Assembly: GCF_013213975.1 (NCBI RefSeq)
Contig: NZ_JABSST010000030.1
Span: forward strand, 1-36,905
Length of the DNA stretch: 36,905 nt
Source: Winogradskyella sp.
GTDB lineage: Bacteria > Bacteroidota > Bacteroidia > Flavobacteriales > Flavobacteriaceae
Reading direction: 5' to 3'
Of this stretch, positions 7,806-17,200 are shown in pieces (within the stretch, counting starts at the first letter, position 1; every line of letters starts with the position of its first letter). The position numbers and the translations under genes were made by a program. The notes below the pieces were generated by a model that saw only the letters and a program-made list of their open reading frames with translations, made no database searches and was not told the origin of the DNA.

Positions 7806-8327
7806 ATGCGTCTTTTAAAATATTTTCTTCTTCCACTATTGTTCATGTCTTGTGGTACTATTGTAAATTATGATTACGAGAAGTCAACAGATTTTAGCCA
7901 ATATAAAGCCTACAACTATTTTGATGATATGGAAACTGGACTCAGCGAGTTAGATAATAAGCGCATTATGAGAGCCATAGATGCAGAGTTGGCTACCTTA
8001 GGATTGACGCGATCTGATGACCCCGATTTTTTTATTGATATCCAAAGTCAAGAGGTTATGAATCGTAATACCACGAGTGTTGGTGTTGGTGCTGGAGGTG
8101 GAGGCGGGGGTAGCTTCGGTGGAGTTTCTGTGGGTATACCAATTGCAAGCAACCAGAATACGCGACAAATTATCATTGACTTTGTTGATAAGGCTCAGAA
8201 TGAAAAGTTGTTTTGGCAAGCCGTCAGTGAATCCACATATGGACCTAATGCATCTCCCGAAAAAAGAGAAGCAACTTTTGTAAAACTGGTGCATAAGATT
8301 TTTGCGGGCTATCCGCCAAAGAAATAG
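7806..8327 (+). CDS. DUF4136-like lipoprotein
   Basis: A 173-residue predicted lipoprotein. The signal peptide MRLLKYFLLPLLFMSC ends in a lipobox with the acylated cysteine at residue 16. The mature part begins with a DUF4136-like segment (VNYDYEKSTDFSQYKAYNYF) and contains DPDFFIDI, a glycine-rich loop (GVGAGGGGGGSFGG) and the typical strand RQIIIDFVDKAQNEKLFWQA. DUF4136 proteins are envelope lipoproteins of unknown function. The gene lies 46 bases after obg and 74 bases before the start chosen for the DinB-like gene. A TATCTTTA resembling a -7 element just upstream may give it its own promoter. Confidence 0.8.
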   Translation: MRLLKYFLLPLLFMSCGTIVNYDYEKSTDFSQYKAYNYFDDMETGLSELDNKRIMRAIDAELATLGLTRSDDPDFFIDIQSQEVMNRNTTSVGVGAGGGGGGSFGGVSVGIPIASNQNTRQIIIDFVDKAQNEKLFWQAVSESTYGPNASPEKREATFVKLVHKIFAGYPPKK

Positions 8328-8401
8328 TTAATCTCATGTTAATAGCGTGCTTGAGTGATGAAATTGATTCTATTTTTAAGAGAATCAAAACCATCAATCA
8401 C

Positions 8402-9004
8402 ATGAAATCATCTTATTGCAAACTTACTTGTCAGTCTAAGAATAATTTTAAAAAAATAGGCTTAATGACTAGTATCTTAGCACTATTTTTAAGTACATCA
8501 AGTCTACAAGCACAGCTTGAGATAAAAGCTCCTGAAGGTTATTCCCGGGATATTGGTCAAATGGTATCTATGTTAGATAATCTTAAAAAACGATTAGAAC
8601 GTTACGTCAGCCTATTAGATCAAGAAGGAACAGATTTTCTTTTAGATGAAAATGCAAATAGTCCTGGTGCAATGATTTATCATCTAGCAGCAACAGAAGC
8701 TTATTATCAGGTATATACGTTTGAAGGTAGAAGTTTTAATGAAGAAGAGAAGCAAGAATGGGGAACAGCTTTAAATCTCGGTGATAAAGCACGTGCAGAA
8801 TTTAAAGGTAAACCTATCAGATATTACCTGGATATTTATGATCAGGTAAGAGCTAAAACCAAAGAATTATTGAAGACTAAAGATGATCATTGGTTTAAGG
8901 AAATGAATGGTGGTGTGAGTAATCACTGGGCATGGTTTCATGTTATGGAACATCAAGCTAATCATATGGGACAACTAGCGATAGTTACAAAGCGAATACC
9001 ATAA
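8402..9004 (+). CDS. Secreted DinB-superfamily protein
   Basis: Likely a four-helix DinB/DUF664-type protein with an N-terminal signal peptide. The ATG at 8402 (MKSSYCKL, 200 aa) gives a somewhat long leader before the hydrophobic stretch LMTSILALFLSTSSLQAQ; an ATG at 8465 (MTSILALF) gives a more compact signal peptide and is a good alternative. DinB-like features are PGAMIYHLAATEAYYQVYTF and the C-terminal NHWAWFHVMEHQANHMGQL, whose histidines resemble the metal-binding set of the superfamily. Export is unusual for DinB-like proteins, which are mostly cytoplasmic. The substrate is unknown. A strong terminator overlaps the stop codon. Confidence 0.7.
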   Translation: MKSSYCKLTCQSKNNFKKIGLMTSILALFLSTSSLQAQLEIKAPEGYSRDIGQMVSMLDNLKKRLERYVSLLDQEGTDFLLDENANSPGAMIYHLAATEAYYQVYTFEGRSFNEEEKQEWGTALNLGDKARAEFKGKPIRYYLDIYDQVRAKTKELLKTKDDHWFKEMNGGVSNHWAWFHVMEHQANHMGQLAIVTKRIP

Positions 9005-9029
9005 AAAAGAGGCCAAAAGCCTCTTTTTT
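9003..9029 (+). terminator. Strong intrinsic terminator
   Basis: AAAAAAGAGGC (9003-9013) and GCCTCTTTTTT (9019-9029) form a perfect 11-bp stem with a CAAAA loop. The stem starts inside the stop codon of the DinB-like gene. The A-run and T-run on opposite sides allow it to work in both directions, so it may also have served the DoxX pseudogene on the minus strand. Confidence 0.9.
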
Positions 9030-9040
9030 ATTTGTTTGAC

Positions 9041-9331
9041 TTAATTCAGTGCGTCTTTGTATTTGTTTTTGTAACCAATTAGCACTACAACATTAAGAAC
9101 CAATAATACTATTACCTCAATACTATTGTCTGAGTCCAAGATGACATGAAAAAGTAAAGCGTTCACTGAAACACTCATTAAAATTAATGCTAGTCATCTA
9201 TCAAATTTATCAATGATTAGAGTCAAACCAGCAAGAATTTCTATACTGGCTACAAGTGTCATTGTTTTAGAATTCATAAAGACACCAAAATAAGTACCAG
9301 CATCACCTATTGACTTTAAGATAAAAGAACT
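9041..9331 (-). pseudogene. DoxX-family membrane protein, eroded
   Basis: The minus strand carries a recognisable DoxX-like frame ending at TAA 9043-9041. Readable segments include TMTLVASIEILAGLTLIIDKF, then a TGA at 9196-9194 where related proteins have tryptophan after DR, then LALILMSVSVNALLFHVILD and a basic C-terminal tail. A further in-frame TAA lies upstream, before SSFILKSIGDAGTYFGVF, and no start codon or N-terminal helix can be found. TGG to TGA is a single change, but the missing N terminus shows the gene is dead. DoxX proteins are small four-helix membrane proteins often tied to redox or detoxification. Confidence 0.75.
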
Positions 9332-9596
9332 TGTTTAAACTAAAAAACAAAGACAAAAATTCAAAATAACATTCTTAGAACCTTAAAAACTTTTGCATTC
9401 GTAATGATATGATTAATCCTTGAACTTTAAAATTATTTTTTGTCTAATGATTTAAGCTATTTCCATGCTTTATAGATTGTTGTTTTTCCGCTTAGCGTTA
9501 TCAGAGGACCGTTTGTCATATTTTTCATTTAAATCAAAATTTTCAATATCTATATTTAGGAAATTCACCGTACAATTAAAATTTAAAAAGCCATCT

Positions 9597-11570
9597 ATGA
9601 AAAGACTATGCGCTCTATTGTTTTCTATTTTACTTCATTTCACTGCAAATGCTCAAGACGTAAAAGAAATTTCAAGAACTTGGACATCATTTAGTCAATC
9701 TATTGAAGTTGAGGTAGCAACTGATTCTATTAAGAGGTTTAAAATTGTAGCGTTTGCTAAGGTAGATACCAATGATGAACAGGCATGGGCAGGCATTTGG
9801 GCAAGAGTAGATAATAAACCAGGGCAAGGAAGAGGTTTTTTTGATAATATGGGTAATAGACCTATAAAATTAAACGAGTGGAAGTCTTATGAGGTTCAAG
9901 GTATCATTGACGATAAATCTGCGGAGTTAAATTTTGGTGTCATTTGTTCGTATAATGGTAAATTCTTCTTCGATAAGTTTGAGGTTTATATAGAAGATGA
10001 TCATGGTTTTTTTCAGCCTGTAGAGATTCATAATCCAAGTTTTGAAAGTGAGGTGTCCAATCGTGCTATAACAGGATGGAATTATGGTGTAGGAAGTGGA
10101 GACGGCACTTTAGTCAGGGAATTTTCTGCTAAATCAAGTAATGACAGTATTGATGGTAACTTTTCTGTTTTAATCGAAGGAAAAGGTATTTCTGAAAAGG
10201 TTGGGAGTATTGAAGCTGTTTTTCCAAATATTGGAATTGCTATCACCATAATTTTTATTTTGATAGTCGTATTGTCTTTGCTAACTTATACTTATTCAAC
10301 GTCTGATGAAAAGCAATCTGTATTATCATCAATTGGCTTTAGATTTTCTTTTATTTATTTTCTTTTATTTATCTTTTTTCAAAACAATGGGGCATACCCA
10401 TTTTTCAATTATTTAGCTAAGATCCCTTTGGAGTGGATGCAGAGTTTTGCTCCTTGGTTTGGGGAACAGGTTTTAGGTATTCCTTTTAGGGTTAATACAA
10501 GTCCAAATGGAAGTGGCGATACAGGTTATGATTATCTAGTAATACTCATAATTTTTTCCTTGGCACTTTTAGGTACAATTATTTGGTCTATTATAGATAG
10601 AAGGCAAAATAGCTATACTAAATTATATTATTGGTTAACAACAGCTATGCGATTTTATGTTGGTTTGATGTTAATAAACTATGGTTTGTCTAAGGTTATA
10701 CAGTTGCAATTTCCAGAACCTAATTTTTATAGATTATTACAGCCTTACGGAGAATCATCACCAATGGGTTTAGCTTGGACATTTTTAGGCTTTTCTAAAG
10801 GCTATAATATGTTTATGGGCATAGCAGAAGTCCTTGCAGGTCTATTACTTTTTAGAAGAACATTAACCCTTGGAGCTATTATTACTCTAATGACAACTAT
10901 GAATGTAATGGCAGTGAATTACTTTTTTGACGTGCCGGTAAAAATATTATCCACACATTTAGTAGTTATGACACTTTTCCTTTTGGCAAAAGATTTTAGA
11001 AAAGTGATGCAATTTCTACTCACTAATAATCCAGTAAATGAATTGGTAATTATTGCTCGTCCTAAATTAGAAAAGGGGGTGGATATTAGTTTAAAAGTTT
11101 TTAAAGGACTTGTAATTGTTTATGCATTAGGTTACGGTTTTTACAGGGTATTAGAATCTCAGAAAATATACGGAACGGATTTACCTAAGCCTCCTTTATA
11201 TGGTGTTTATGAAGTTGCTGATTTTGTTGTTAATGGGGATACACTAACAAATTATAAAAGTCCGAAACTATGGAAAAACATAAGATTTGAAAGAGAGGGA
11301 ATGGTACAGATAGAGAAAATGAATAAACAACGCGAGGTATACAATATTGAGTTAGATACTCTGAAACAAAAAATTAGGTTTATGTCAATGTCCGGCGGTA
11401 ATGCAGAAAGTTTTGATTTTAATTATTCAAAGACTGATAACACTTTAGATTTTAATTTCATAGTTAAAAATGATACAATAATAGGAACTACAAAGAAACT
11501 AGGTAAGGATAAGTTCTTGCTTGTTAATCGTGGCTTTAATTGGATAAGTGAGTATCCTTATAATCGATAG
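9597..11570 (+). CDS. Multidomain envelope protein with DoxX-like membrane core
   Basis: I start the gene at ATG 9597 because it begins a clear signal peptide (MKRLCALLFSILLHFTANAQ) and a TATATTTA -7-like element lies 40 bases upstream; an in-frame ATG at 9465 would bury the signal. The 657-residue product has three parts. Residues 21-200 are a beta-rich domain (AGIWARVDNKPG, FFDNMGNRPIKLNEWKSYEV, FFFDKFEVYI) like modules found in front of some Bacteroidota hydrolases. Residues about 213-500 hold several membrane helices, including a DoxX-like block (FYVGLMLINYGLSKV, GIAEVLAGLLLFRR). The C-terminal ~110 residues are again beta-rich. The role is unknown. Confidence 0.7.
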   Translation: MKRLCALLFSILLHFTANAQDVKEISRTWTSFSQSIEVEVATDSIKRFKIVAFAKVDTNDEQAWAGIWARVDNKPGQGRGFFDNMGNRPIKLNEWKSYEVQGIIDDKSAELNFGVICSYNGKFFFDKFEVYIEDDHGFFQPVEIHNPSFESEVSNRAITGWNYGVGSGDGTLVREFSAKSSNDSIDGNFSVLIEGKGISEKVGSIEAVFPNIGIAITIIFILIVVLSLLTYTYSTSDEKQSVLSSIGFRFSFIYFLLFIFFQNNGAYPFFNYLAKIPLEWMQSFAPWFGEQVLGIPFRVNTSPNGSGDTGYDYLVILIIFSLALLGTIIWSIIDRRQNSYTKLYYWLTTAMRFYVGLMLINYGLSKVIQLQFPEPNFYRLLQPYGESSPMGLAWTFLGFSKGYNMFMGIAEVLAGLLLFRRTLTLGAIITLMTTMNVMAVNYFFDVPVKILSTHLVVMTLFLLAKDFRKVMQFLLTNNPVNELVIIARPKLEKGVDISLKVFKGLVIVYALGYGFYRVLESQKIYGTDLPKPPLYGVYEVADFVVNGDTLTNYKSPKLWKNIRFEREGMVQIEKMNKQREVYNIELDTLKQKIRFMSMSGGNAESFDFNYSKTDNTLDFNFIVKNDTIIGTTKKLGKDKFLLVNRGFNWISEYPYNR

Positions 11571-12422
11571 ATTAAATGTGAGGATTTATGATATACTTTT
11601 ATCAATATTTAAAATAACTAATCAATTATTTTTACTGGAAGATCTTTGCAATTTAAATATTGAAAGGTCTTTCATTGTATAAAATGTTTGCCACTGAGCT
11701 TATATTATTTACCACTCATCATATTATTGATTGTAAAAGAAAGGTGTGATTGTAGATTTACGTTATCAATTAAAAGACGGCAGTAATCAATAATCTAAAA
11801 ACAATAGTTTATAATCTAAAGTATTCTTGAAGTTAAAGCAAGCTAAATCAATTAACAGTCAAAATCATCAATTCCCCAAAAATCAATAAGAAAACGGCAA
11901 GACACATCTAAAAAATATCTAACAAAGCTCGAAAAGTACTAACAGTATAAAAACAACAAAAACATCATCATTTTTTGTTATGTAGGCCACATTAGTTTAC
12001 TTGTCTTAACAAAACACCATAAAATTTACCTCTATTAATGCAAGCGCTGGTTGTAGTTTTTTATATAGATTTTATGAATGAACAAGAGCAAGCAAAAATC
12101 ATATGCTCAAACTTTTTTGATACGTAGTAGATCAAAACTGCAAACCTAGATGGCACGTTGCAAAAATATGGAGTCTATATTATACATTTGTAGTTATTGA
12201 AATTAATTCCGTATGCGATAATTTATTTTGAATCATACACTACAGGTATTATTGCCTAAGTAATTTATAGAGACTAGATTGGCAGACTCGCTGGTTTGTC
12301 TTAGAATATGACAAAAAGAAGAGCGAGATGTATTGGAAATAACAATGCTGTACAAATTAAGATTTCATAAGCATTAATTATCATCTATCTTGCGAATAAT
12401 TCATTACACACTAAACTAAATA
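11571..12422. other. 850-base stretch without a recognisable gene
   Basis: No open frame of useful length exists on either strand. A 9-bp hairpin (AAGATCTTT 11639-11647 with AAAGGTCTT 11663-11671, one wobble) might be a weak terminator for the upstream gene, but it lacks a good T-run. One plus frame from about 11750 is interrupted almost only by TAA and reads as low-complexity Q/K/S/N-rich sequence, which may be a dead gene or chance in A-rich DNA. The last bases before 12423 presumably contain the promoter of the histidine kinase gene; TATCTTG near 12390 is one base short of the usual -7 element. Confidence 0.5.
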
Positions 12423-13481
12423 ATGAAACTTTTAGGTAGTTATAAATATTGGATATTAAACTTTATAGGATGGATTTTATTTGCTCTATTAATGCTTACT
12501 ATAGATAAAATTACTTACGGAAGAAATGTGTCCAATGTTTATATGAATTACGTCATAGCTGAGGGAGTTTTGTGCGGCTTTTTGGGTTTTATTTTATCAT
12601 TTGTCATCTTGTTTTTTGTAGAGAAATATTTTGATATTGGTAATTATTCTAAAACCGATATATATAAGCTTGTTGGTGTAGTAATACTGACACAAATTAT
12701 TTATCATATTTTACTTTGGCCTTTATTAAATGTTCCAATGAATTATTACTTCCAGAGAAGTAACAGTTTAACTTTAATTCAAAAACTATCCAATGTACCC
12801 CATTTTTTGGCTTATTATTTAGTTTGGTTATTTGTTATTTTAACTTTGAAATTTGTTCATCATATTAACACAATTAAAGTAAACCAGTTAAAATTGGAAG
12901 CCAATTTAAAAGATGCACAACTTAATACACTTAAAGGGCAGATTAATCCGCATTTTATGTTTAATAGTTTAAATAACATAAGGGGATTGATGTTAGAAGA
13001 CGTTAATAAAGCGAGAAATATGTTAACTAGTTTATCAGAAACCTTAAGATATTCTCTCACAAAGAATGGGATTAATTCTATTTCTTTAGAGGATGAATTA
13101 GAAATGGTTGAAAACTATATAGAGGTTTCAAAAATTCAATTTGAGGATCGCTTAGATTTTGAAACTCAAATAGATGAAAAGTCAATAGACAAGCAGATTC
13201 CACCTATGATTATTCAGATATTAATTGAAAATGCAATTAAACATGGTATTTCTACCCTTAAACGAGGAGGTAAAGTGAAACTAACAACTCTGATAGAGGC
13301 TGATCAATTGTATATTGAGGTTGCAAATACTGGACATATACGACATGCTGAAAATTCTACGTATTTAGGATTAGAAAATATAAAACAACGTCTTAAGTTA
13401 TTATACGGAACTAATGCCTTATTTACTTTAAATGAAATTGGGGATAAGGTGGTTGCCACTATTAAAATTCCTTTAGGATGA
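12423..13481 (+). CDS. LytS-type sensor histidine kinase
   Basis: A 352-residue membrane sensor with four N-terminal membrane helices (to about residue 145), a short coiled linker, and a His_kinase-type domain. The phosphoacceptor is H177 in QINPHFMFNSLNN. The ATP-binding part shows PPMIIQILIENAIKHG and, near the end, YLGLENIKQRLKLLYG. There is no periplasmic sensor domain, so the signal is probably sensed in or near the membrane. Its last codons overlap the response regulator gene in an ATGA (13478-13481), so the two are translationally coupled and form a two-component pair. The stimulus and target genes are not apparent. Confidence 0.9.
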   Translation: MKLLGSYKYWILNFIGWILFALLMLTIDKITYGRNVSNVYMNYVIAEGVLCGFLGFILSFVILFFVEKYFDIGNYSKTDIYKLVGVVILTQIIYHILLWPLLNVPMNYYFQRSNSLTLIQKLSNVPHFLAYYLVWLFVILTLKFVHHINTIKVNQLKLEANLKDAQLNTLKGQINPHFMFNSLNNIRGLMLEDVNKARNMLTSLSETLRYSLTKNGINSISLEDELEMVENYIEVSKIQFEDRLDFETQIDEKSIDKQIPPMIIQILIENAIKHGISTLKRGGKVKLTTLIEADQLYIEVANTGHIRHAENSTYLGLENIKQRLKLLYGTNALFTLNEIGDKVVATIKIPLG

Positions 13482-14206
13482 TAAAATTAAAAGCTGCTAT
13501 AATAGAAGATTCGCGTTTAGCTCGTAATGAGTTAAAAGAGCTTTTAAAAGCCTATAAAGAGATTGAACTTATTGGTGAAGCAGAGAATGTAGATGATGGT
13601 TTTAATCTCATAAATAAAGAGAAACCTGATTTACTTTTCTTAGATATTAATATGCCAGAAAAAGATGGATTTGAGCTTTTAGAAATGTTAGATGAGGTGC
13701 CAATAACTATTTTCACTACAGCTTTTGATGAGTACGCTATTAAATCATTTGAATACAATGCATTCGATTATTTGTTAAAACCAATCAACCAAAAGCGTTT
13801 TTCTAGGTCTATTGATAGGATTCTTGAAAAAGAGAATACCATGCCCAGAACTAGAACACAAGATAGAGGAATGAGTTTAGATAAACAGATTTTTATTAAA
13901 GATGGTGAAAAATGTTGGTTGGTTAAAATAAAGAATATTTCATTTTTTGAAATAGTAGGTAATTATACTCGAGTATATTTTGAAGCTAATAAGCCTTTGA
14001 TTTATAAGTCTTTAGTTCAGATTGAAGAGAAGTTGCCTTCTGATGTGTTTTTTAGAGCTAATCGACAACAAATCATCAATATTAATCATGTGAAAAAGGT
14101 GGTTTCTTGGTTTAATGGAAAATTAAAAATAGAAATGAATTCTGGAGAAGAAATAGAAATCTCCAGAAGACAATCCTATGTATTCAAAGAGCAGTTAAGT
14201 TTTTAG
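13478..14206 (+). CDS. LytTR-family response regulator
   Basis: A 242-residue response regulator. The receiver domain (1-120) contains the acidic pair E10-D11, the phosphorylation site D56 in DLLFLDINMPEKDGF, the conserved threonine region FTTAFDEYA and the lysine in DYLLKPI. Residues about 138-240 form a LytTR DNA-binding domain, with FFEIVGNYTRVYFE, FFRANRQQIININHVKKV and the terminal EIEISRRQSYVFKEQL. It is coupled to the LytS-type kinase by a 4-base overlap. Its 3' end overlaps the convergent alpha-2-macroglobulin gene by 4 bases. Confidence 0.93.
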   Translation: MIKLKAAIIEDSRLARNELKELLKAYKEIELIGEAENVDDGFNLINKEKPDLLFLDINMPEKDGFELLEMLDEVPITIFTTAFDEYAIKSFEYNAFDYLLKPINQKRFSRSIDRILEKENTMPRTRTQDRGMSLDKQIFIKDGEKCWLVKIKNISFFEIVGNYTRVYFEANKPLIYKSLVQIEEKLPSDVFFRANRQQIININHVKKVVSWFNGKLKIEMNSGEEIEISRRQSYVFKEQLSF

Positions 14207-17200
14207 TTAACCGAGATTCTCATCCCTTCACTATGGCTACTATATTCTGGAGCATACATAGACTGAATGGTACTAATGCCGTTACTCATATTTCCAGAAT
14301 TATTGACACGTAAATCATATTCAAACACATAAACACCTTTTGGCAAATAGTCGATAAAGAAGTTTGTAGCTGCATCCTTAGTGCTTTCATAGTATCCTAA
14401 TCCATCTTGCCATTTATATTGCGAGAGTACATTTATAGGTTCAAACCCAGCAGCACGCATATCTTTAAGATGAACAAATTCCATGGAACGATCAGTTCGT
14501 AACTCAATTCGTACGCGTACTAAATCACCAACATTAAGTTTGGTCTCTAATGTTATTTCTGAGATTTCTTCACCCTTATCTGTATTGGATTTTAAAAAGA
14601 GTTTTTTGCTTAATTTCAGTGGAGTTTCAGCCGTTGTAATTTTATCTAAGTCTTCAAAGTATTGCCAGTATAAAGCTCCCCAAGCAATGCCATCGCCTTT
14701 TTTAGTGAGTTGTACTTCTGCTTGTTCAGGTTTAATGTCGGAACCTGTCCATGAGGTTTTGTAATATCCAGTGCCTGCTTCGTGTTTAACATCCTCTAAT
14801 TTCTTAGGTCCTATATCAGTATTTCCAACTTTAACAGCTACCATCTCTGAAACATCTAGCCAAGAACTGCCTTGCAACAATAAGGCATAAACAGCTTCTG
14901 TTGTTGCTTTGGTAGTTTTCCATTGATTGGTCTGCTTATTTTTTAGCAACCATATTTTAAGGTTATCGATGTCTGTTAGATTGTTTGCATCGTTTTGGAT
15001 GACATTTCCAACTTCAGAAAAGGCTTCAATCAAAAGGGCTTGGGTTTCAATTGGTGCTTGGTACCAATACCATGAATTTGTATTCGATTTCCAATACATG
15101 CCTAATTCATCAGACGAGATACTATTCTCTTTGAGAGATCTTAATATTTTTGCAGCAGTGCTATCATCATTCATTCTGTGCATGGTTAAACTCATAAGAC
15201 CTTTAGCGTAGAGTGATCGCTTTAACCAGTATTTTTTAATCTGACTTTTATAATACTCCATGGTTTGTTCAACTTCCTTTGAAGCTTTGATTTCAGGATA
15301 AAAGCTCCTAACATACAAGTAATGCAATTGCATGTAAGACAAGTGATCCTTGCTAAGATCTACATCACTATTGTATTTTTTAAGATCGTAATACTCTTCA
15401 ATAAACTTATCATCTAAATATTGAAATGCATTTTGAATCATAGCCATCTCCTTTGTATTTGGTGACACATTTAATTGTTTTAAATGTCCAAAACCACCAA
15501 TAATGTGTTGGGTGATGTAACGGTTGGCATAGCCACCATTAAACCAAGGCCAAGCACCAGAAGGCAATTGGTTTTGTTTAAGTTTCCTCAAGGCTGAATT
15601 TAGTTCAGTATTCATTTTATTGAGATCAAAAAGTAAACCAATACGCTTCTTTTGTTCGGTTTCTGACTGTGCATCGCGTAACCAAGGAGTTTCCTGAATT
15701 AATAATGATTTTAATTCTTGATTTTTCTCAAGATTTGAAATCAATGCCTCCTGTGTTTTCCATTGATTAAATACAGCTTCAATCTTAGGATTGGATTTTA
15801 CAATATGTTGCGCTAAGGTATTAGAGTAATACCTAGCGAAGGTCTGTTCGTTACAATCGTAAGGATATTCCATTAGGTATGGTAAGGCTTGCACAGCATA
15901 CCAGGCTGGATTAGAGGTCATTTCTAAGGTTAACCTATGGTTGGTTAAACTCGTAGACTTATTGTTTTTGAGTTTGTCTAGCGTAAAGGTTTTTGATTCG
16001 TTAGAGCGGATCCACAGCGGCATCGTTTCAGTAACTAACATGCGATTAGATAATACAGGTAAGGCATTTTGCTCACCATCACTGAATTCACCTGACTTTG
16101 CTATTACTTTGTATTCTACAGCTTGAATTCCCTCTGGAATATCAAGACTCCATGATACTTGGGTATTGCCATTAGCATCTATATTAAAGCTCAATTGATT
16201 ATTGCTGTTATTTAAGTCAGTATCTAATGATTGGCCTGAAATGGCATCAGTTAACAATAGTTGTGCTATACCAGAAAGTTCCTTATCGGTAAGATTGGCA
16301 ATCTTTGTACTGATAGTAATTTGGTCACCTTCTCTTAAAAAACGAGGTGCATTTGGGATGACCATTAATTCTTTTTGAGTAACGGCTTCCAATTGCGTGA
16401 CTGCACTTTCTAGGGTTTTGGTATGGGCTAATAATTGTAATTTCCATCGTGTTAAAGCCTCTGGTGCAGTGAAATTAAAACTCACTTGACCGTTTTTATT
16501 CGTTTGTAAATGCGGAAAGAAAAACGCAGTTTCGTTGAGGTTTTTACGAACGGGAATATTTTGTAATGAGCCACCAGTTTCAATAAGTAGGACACCATTT
16601 TTACCTCTTTCACCATAAATGGCAACAGCTTCTGCGTCTTTTAATAGGGTCAGTTTAGTGATGGTATTTTCATCGATGGATGAGATATCACCTTCAAAGA
16701 TTTCACCATTGACGACATATAAAGGATTTCTATTTCCATTTACAGAACCAAATCCTCTTATGCGTATTTGTGAAGTACTACTTGGTTGACCAGATCCATC
16801 TATAACCGTAACTCCAGCAGCTTCTCCTTCAAGCGCTTCAGATACATCTGCAAAACTTTGAGTTTCTAAATCTCCTCTACTCACTGTTTTAGCAGAACCG
16901 GTAAATGCTTTTTTAGTAGTTGTTCCATAGCCAACGACCACCACCTCATCAAGAGCATCATATTCTGGGACCAAATTTATCTTATAAGTGTTGTCTTCAG
17001 ATATAGAAATATCAAGTGGTTTCATGCCAATATAGCTAACCGATATGATATCTCCTTTTTTTGCTTCTAATTCAAAATTCCCGTCAAAATCAGTTTGAGT
17101 TCCCGTGCTTTTGCCTTTAATTATGATACTAACACCAGGTAGCGGTAGCCTGTCTTCTTCATCAATTACGGTTCCCTTAATAATTCCAGCTTTTGAGTTA

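Noticed and set aside
8077..8125. GC-rich GGT/GGA run in the DUF4136 gene as a possible repeat or misassembly
   Set aside because: It translates in frame to a glycine-rich loop within an otherwise normal protein; no repeat unit extends beyond it.
11639..11671. Hairpin AAGATCTTT / AAAGGTCTT as terminator of the DoxX-like gene
   Set aside because: The stem is AT-rich with a 15-base loop and no T-run follows, so it was not listed as a terminator.
14483..15211. Plus-strand frames opposite the 3' part of the A2M gene
   Set aside because: The A2M protein is intact over this interval with conserved motifs; the opposite frames are chance openings.
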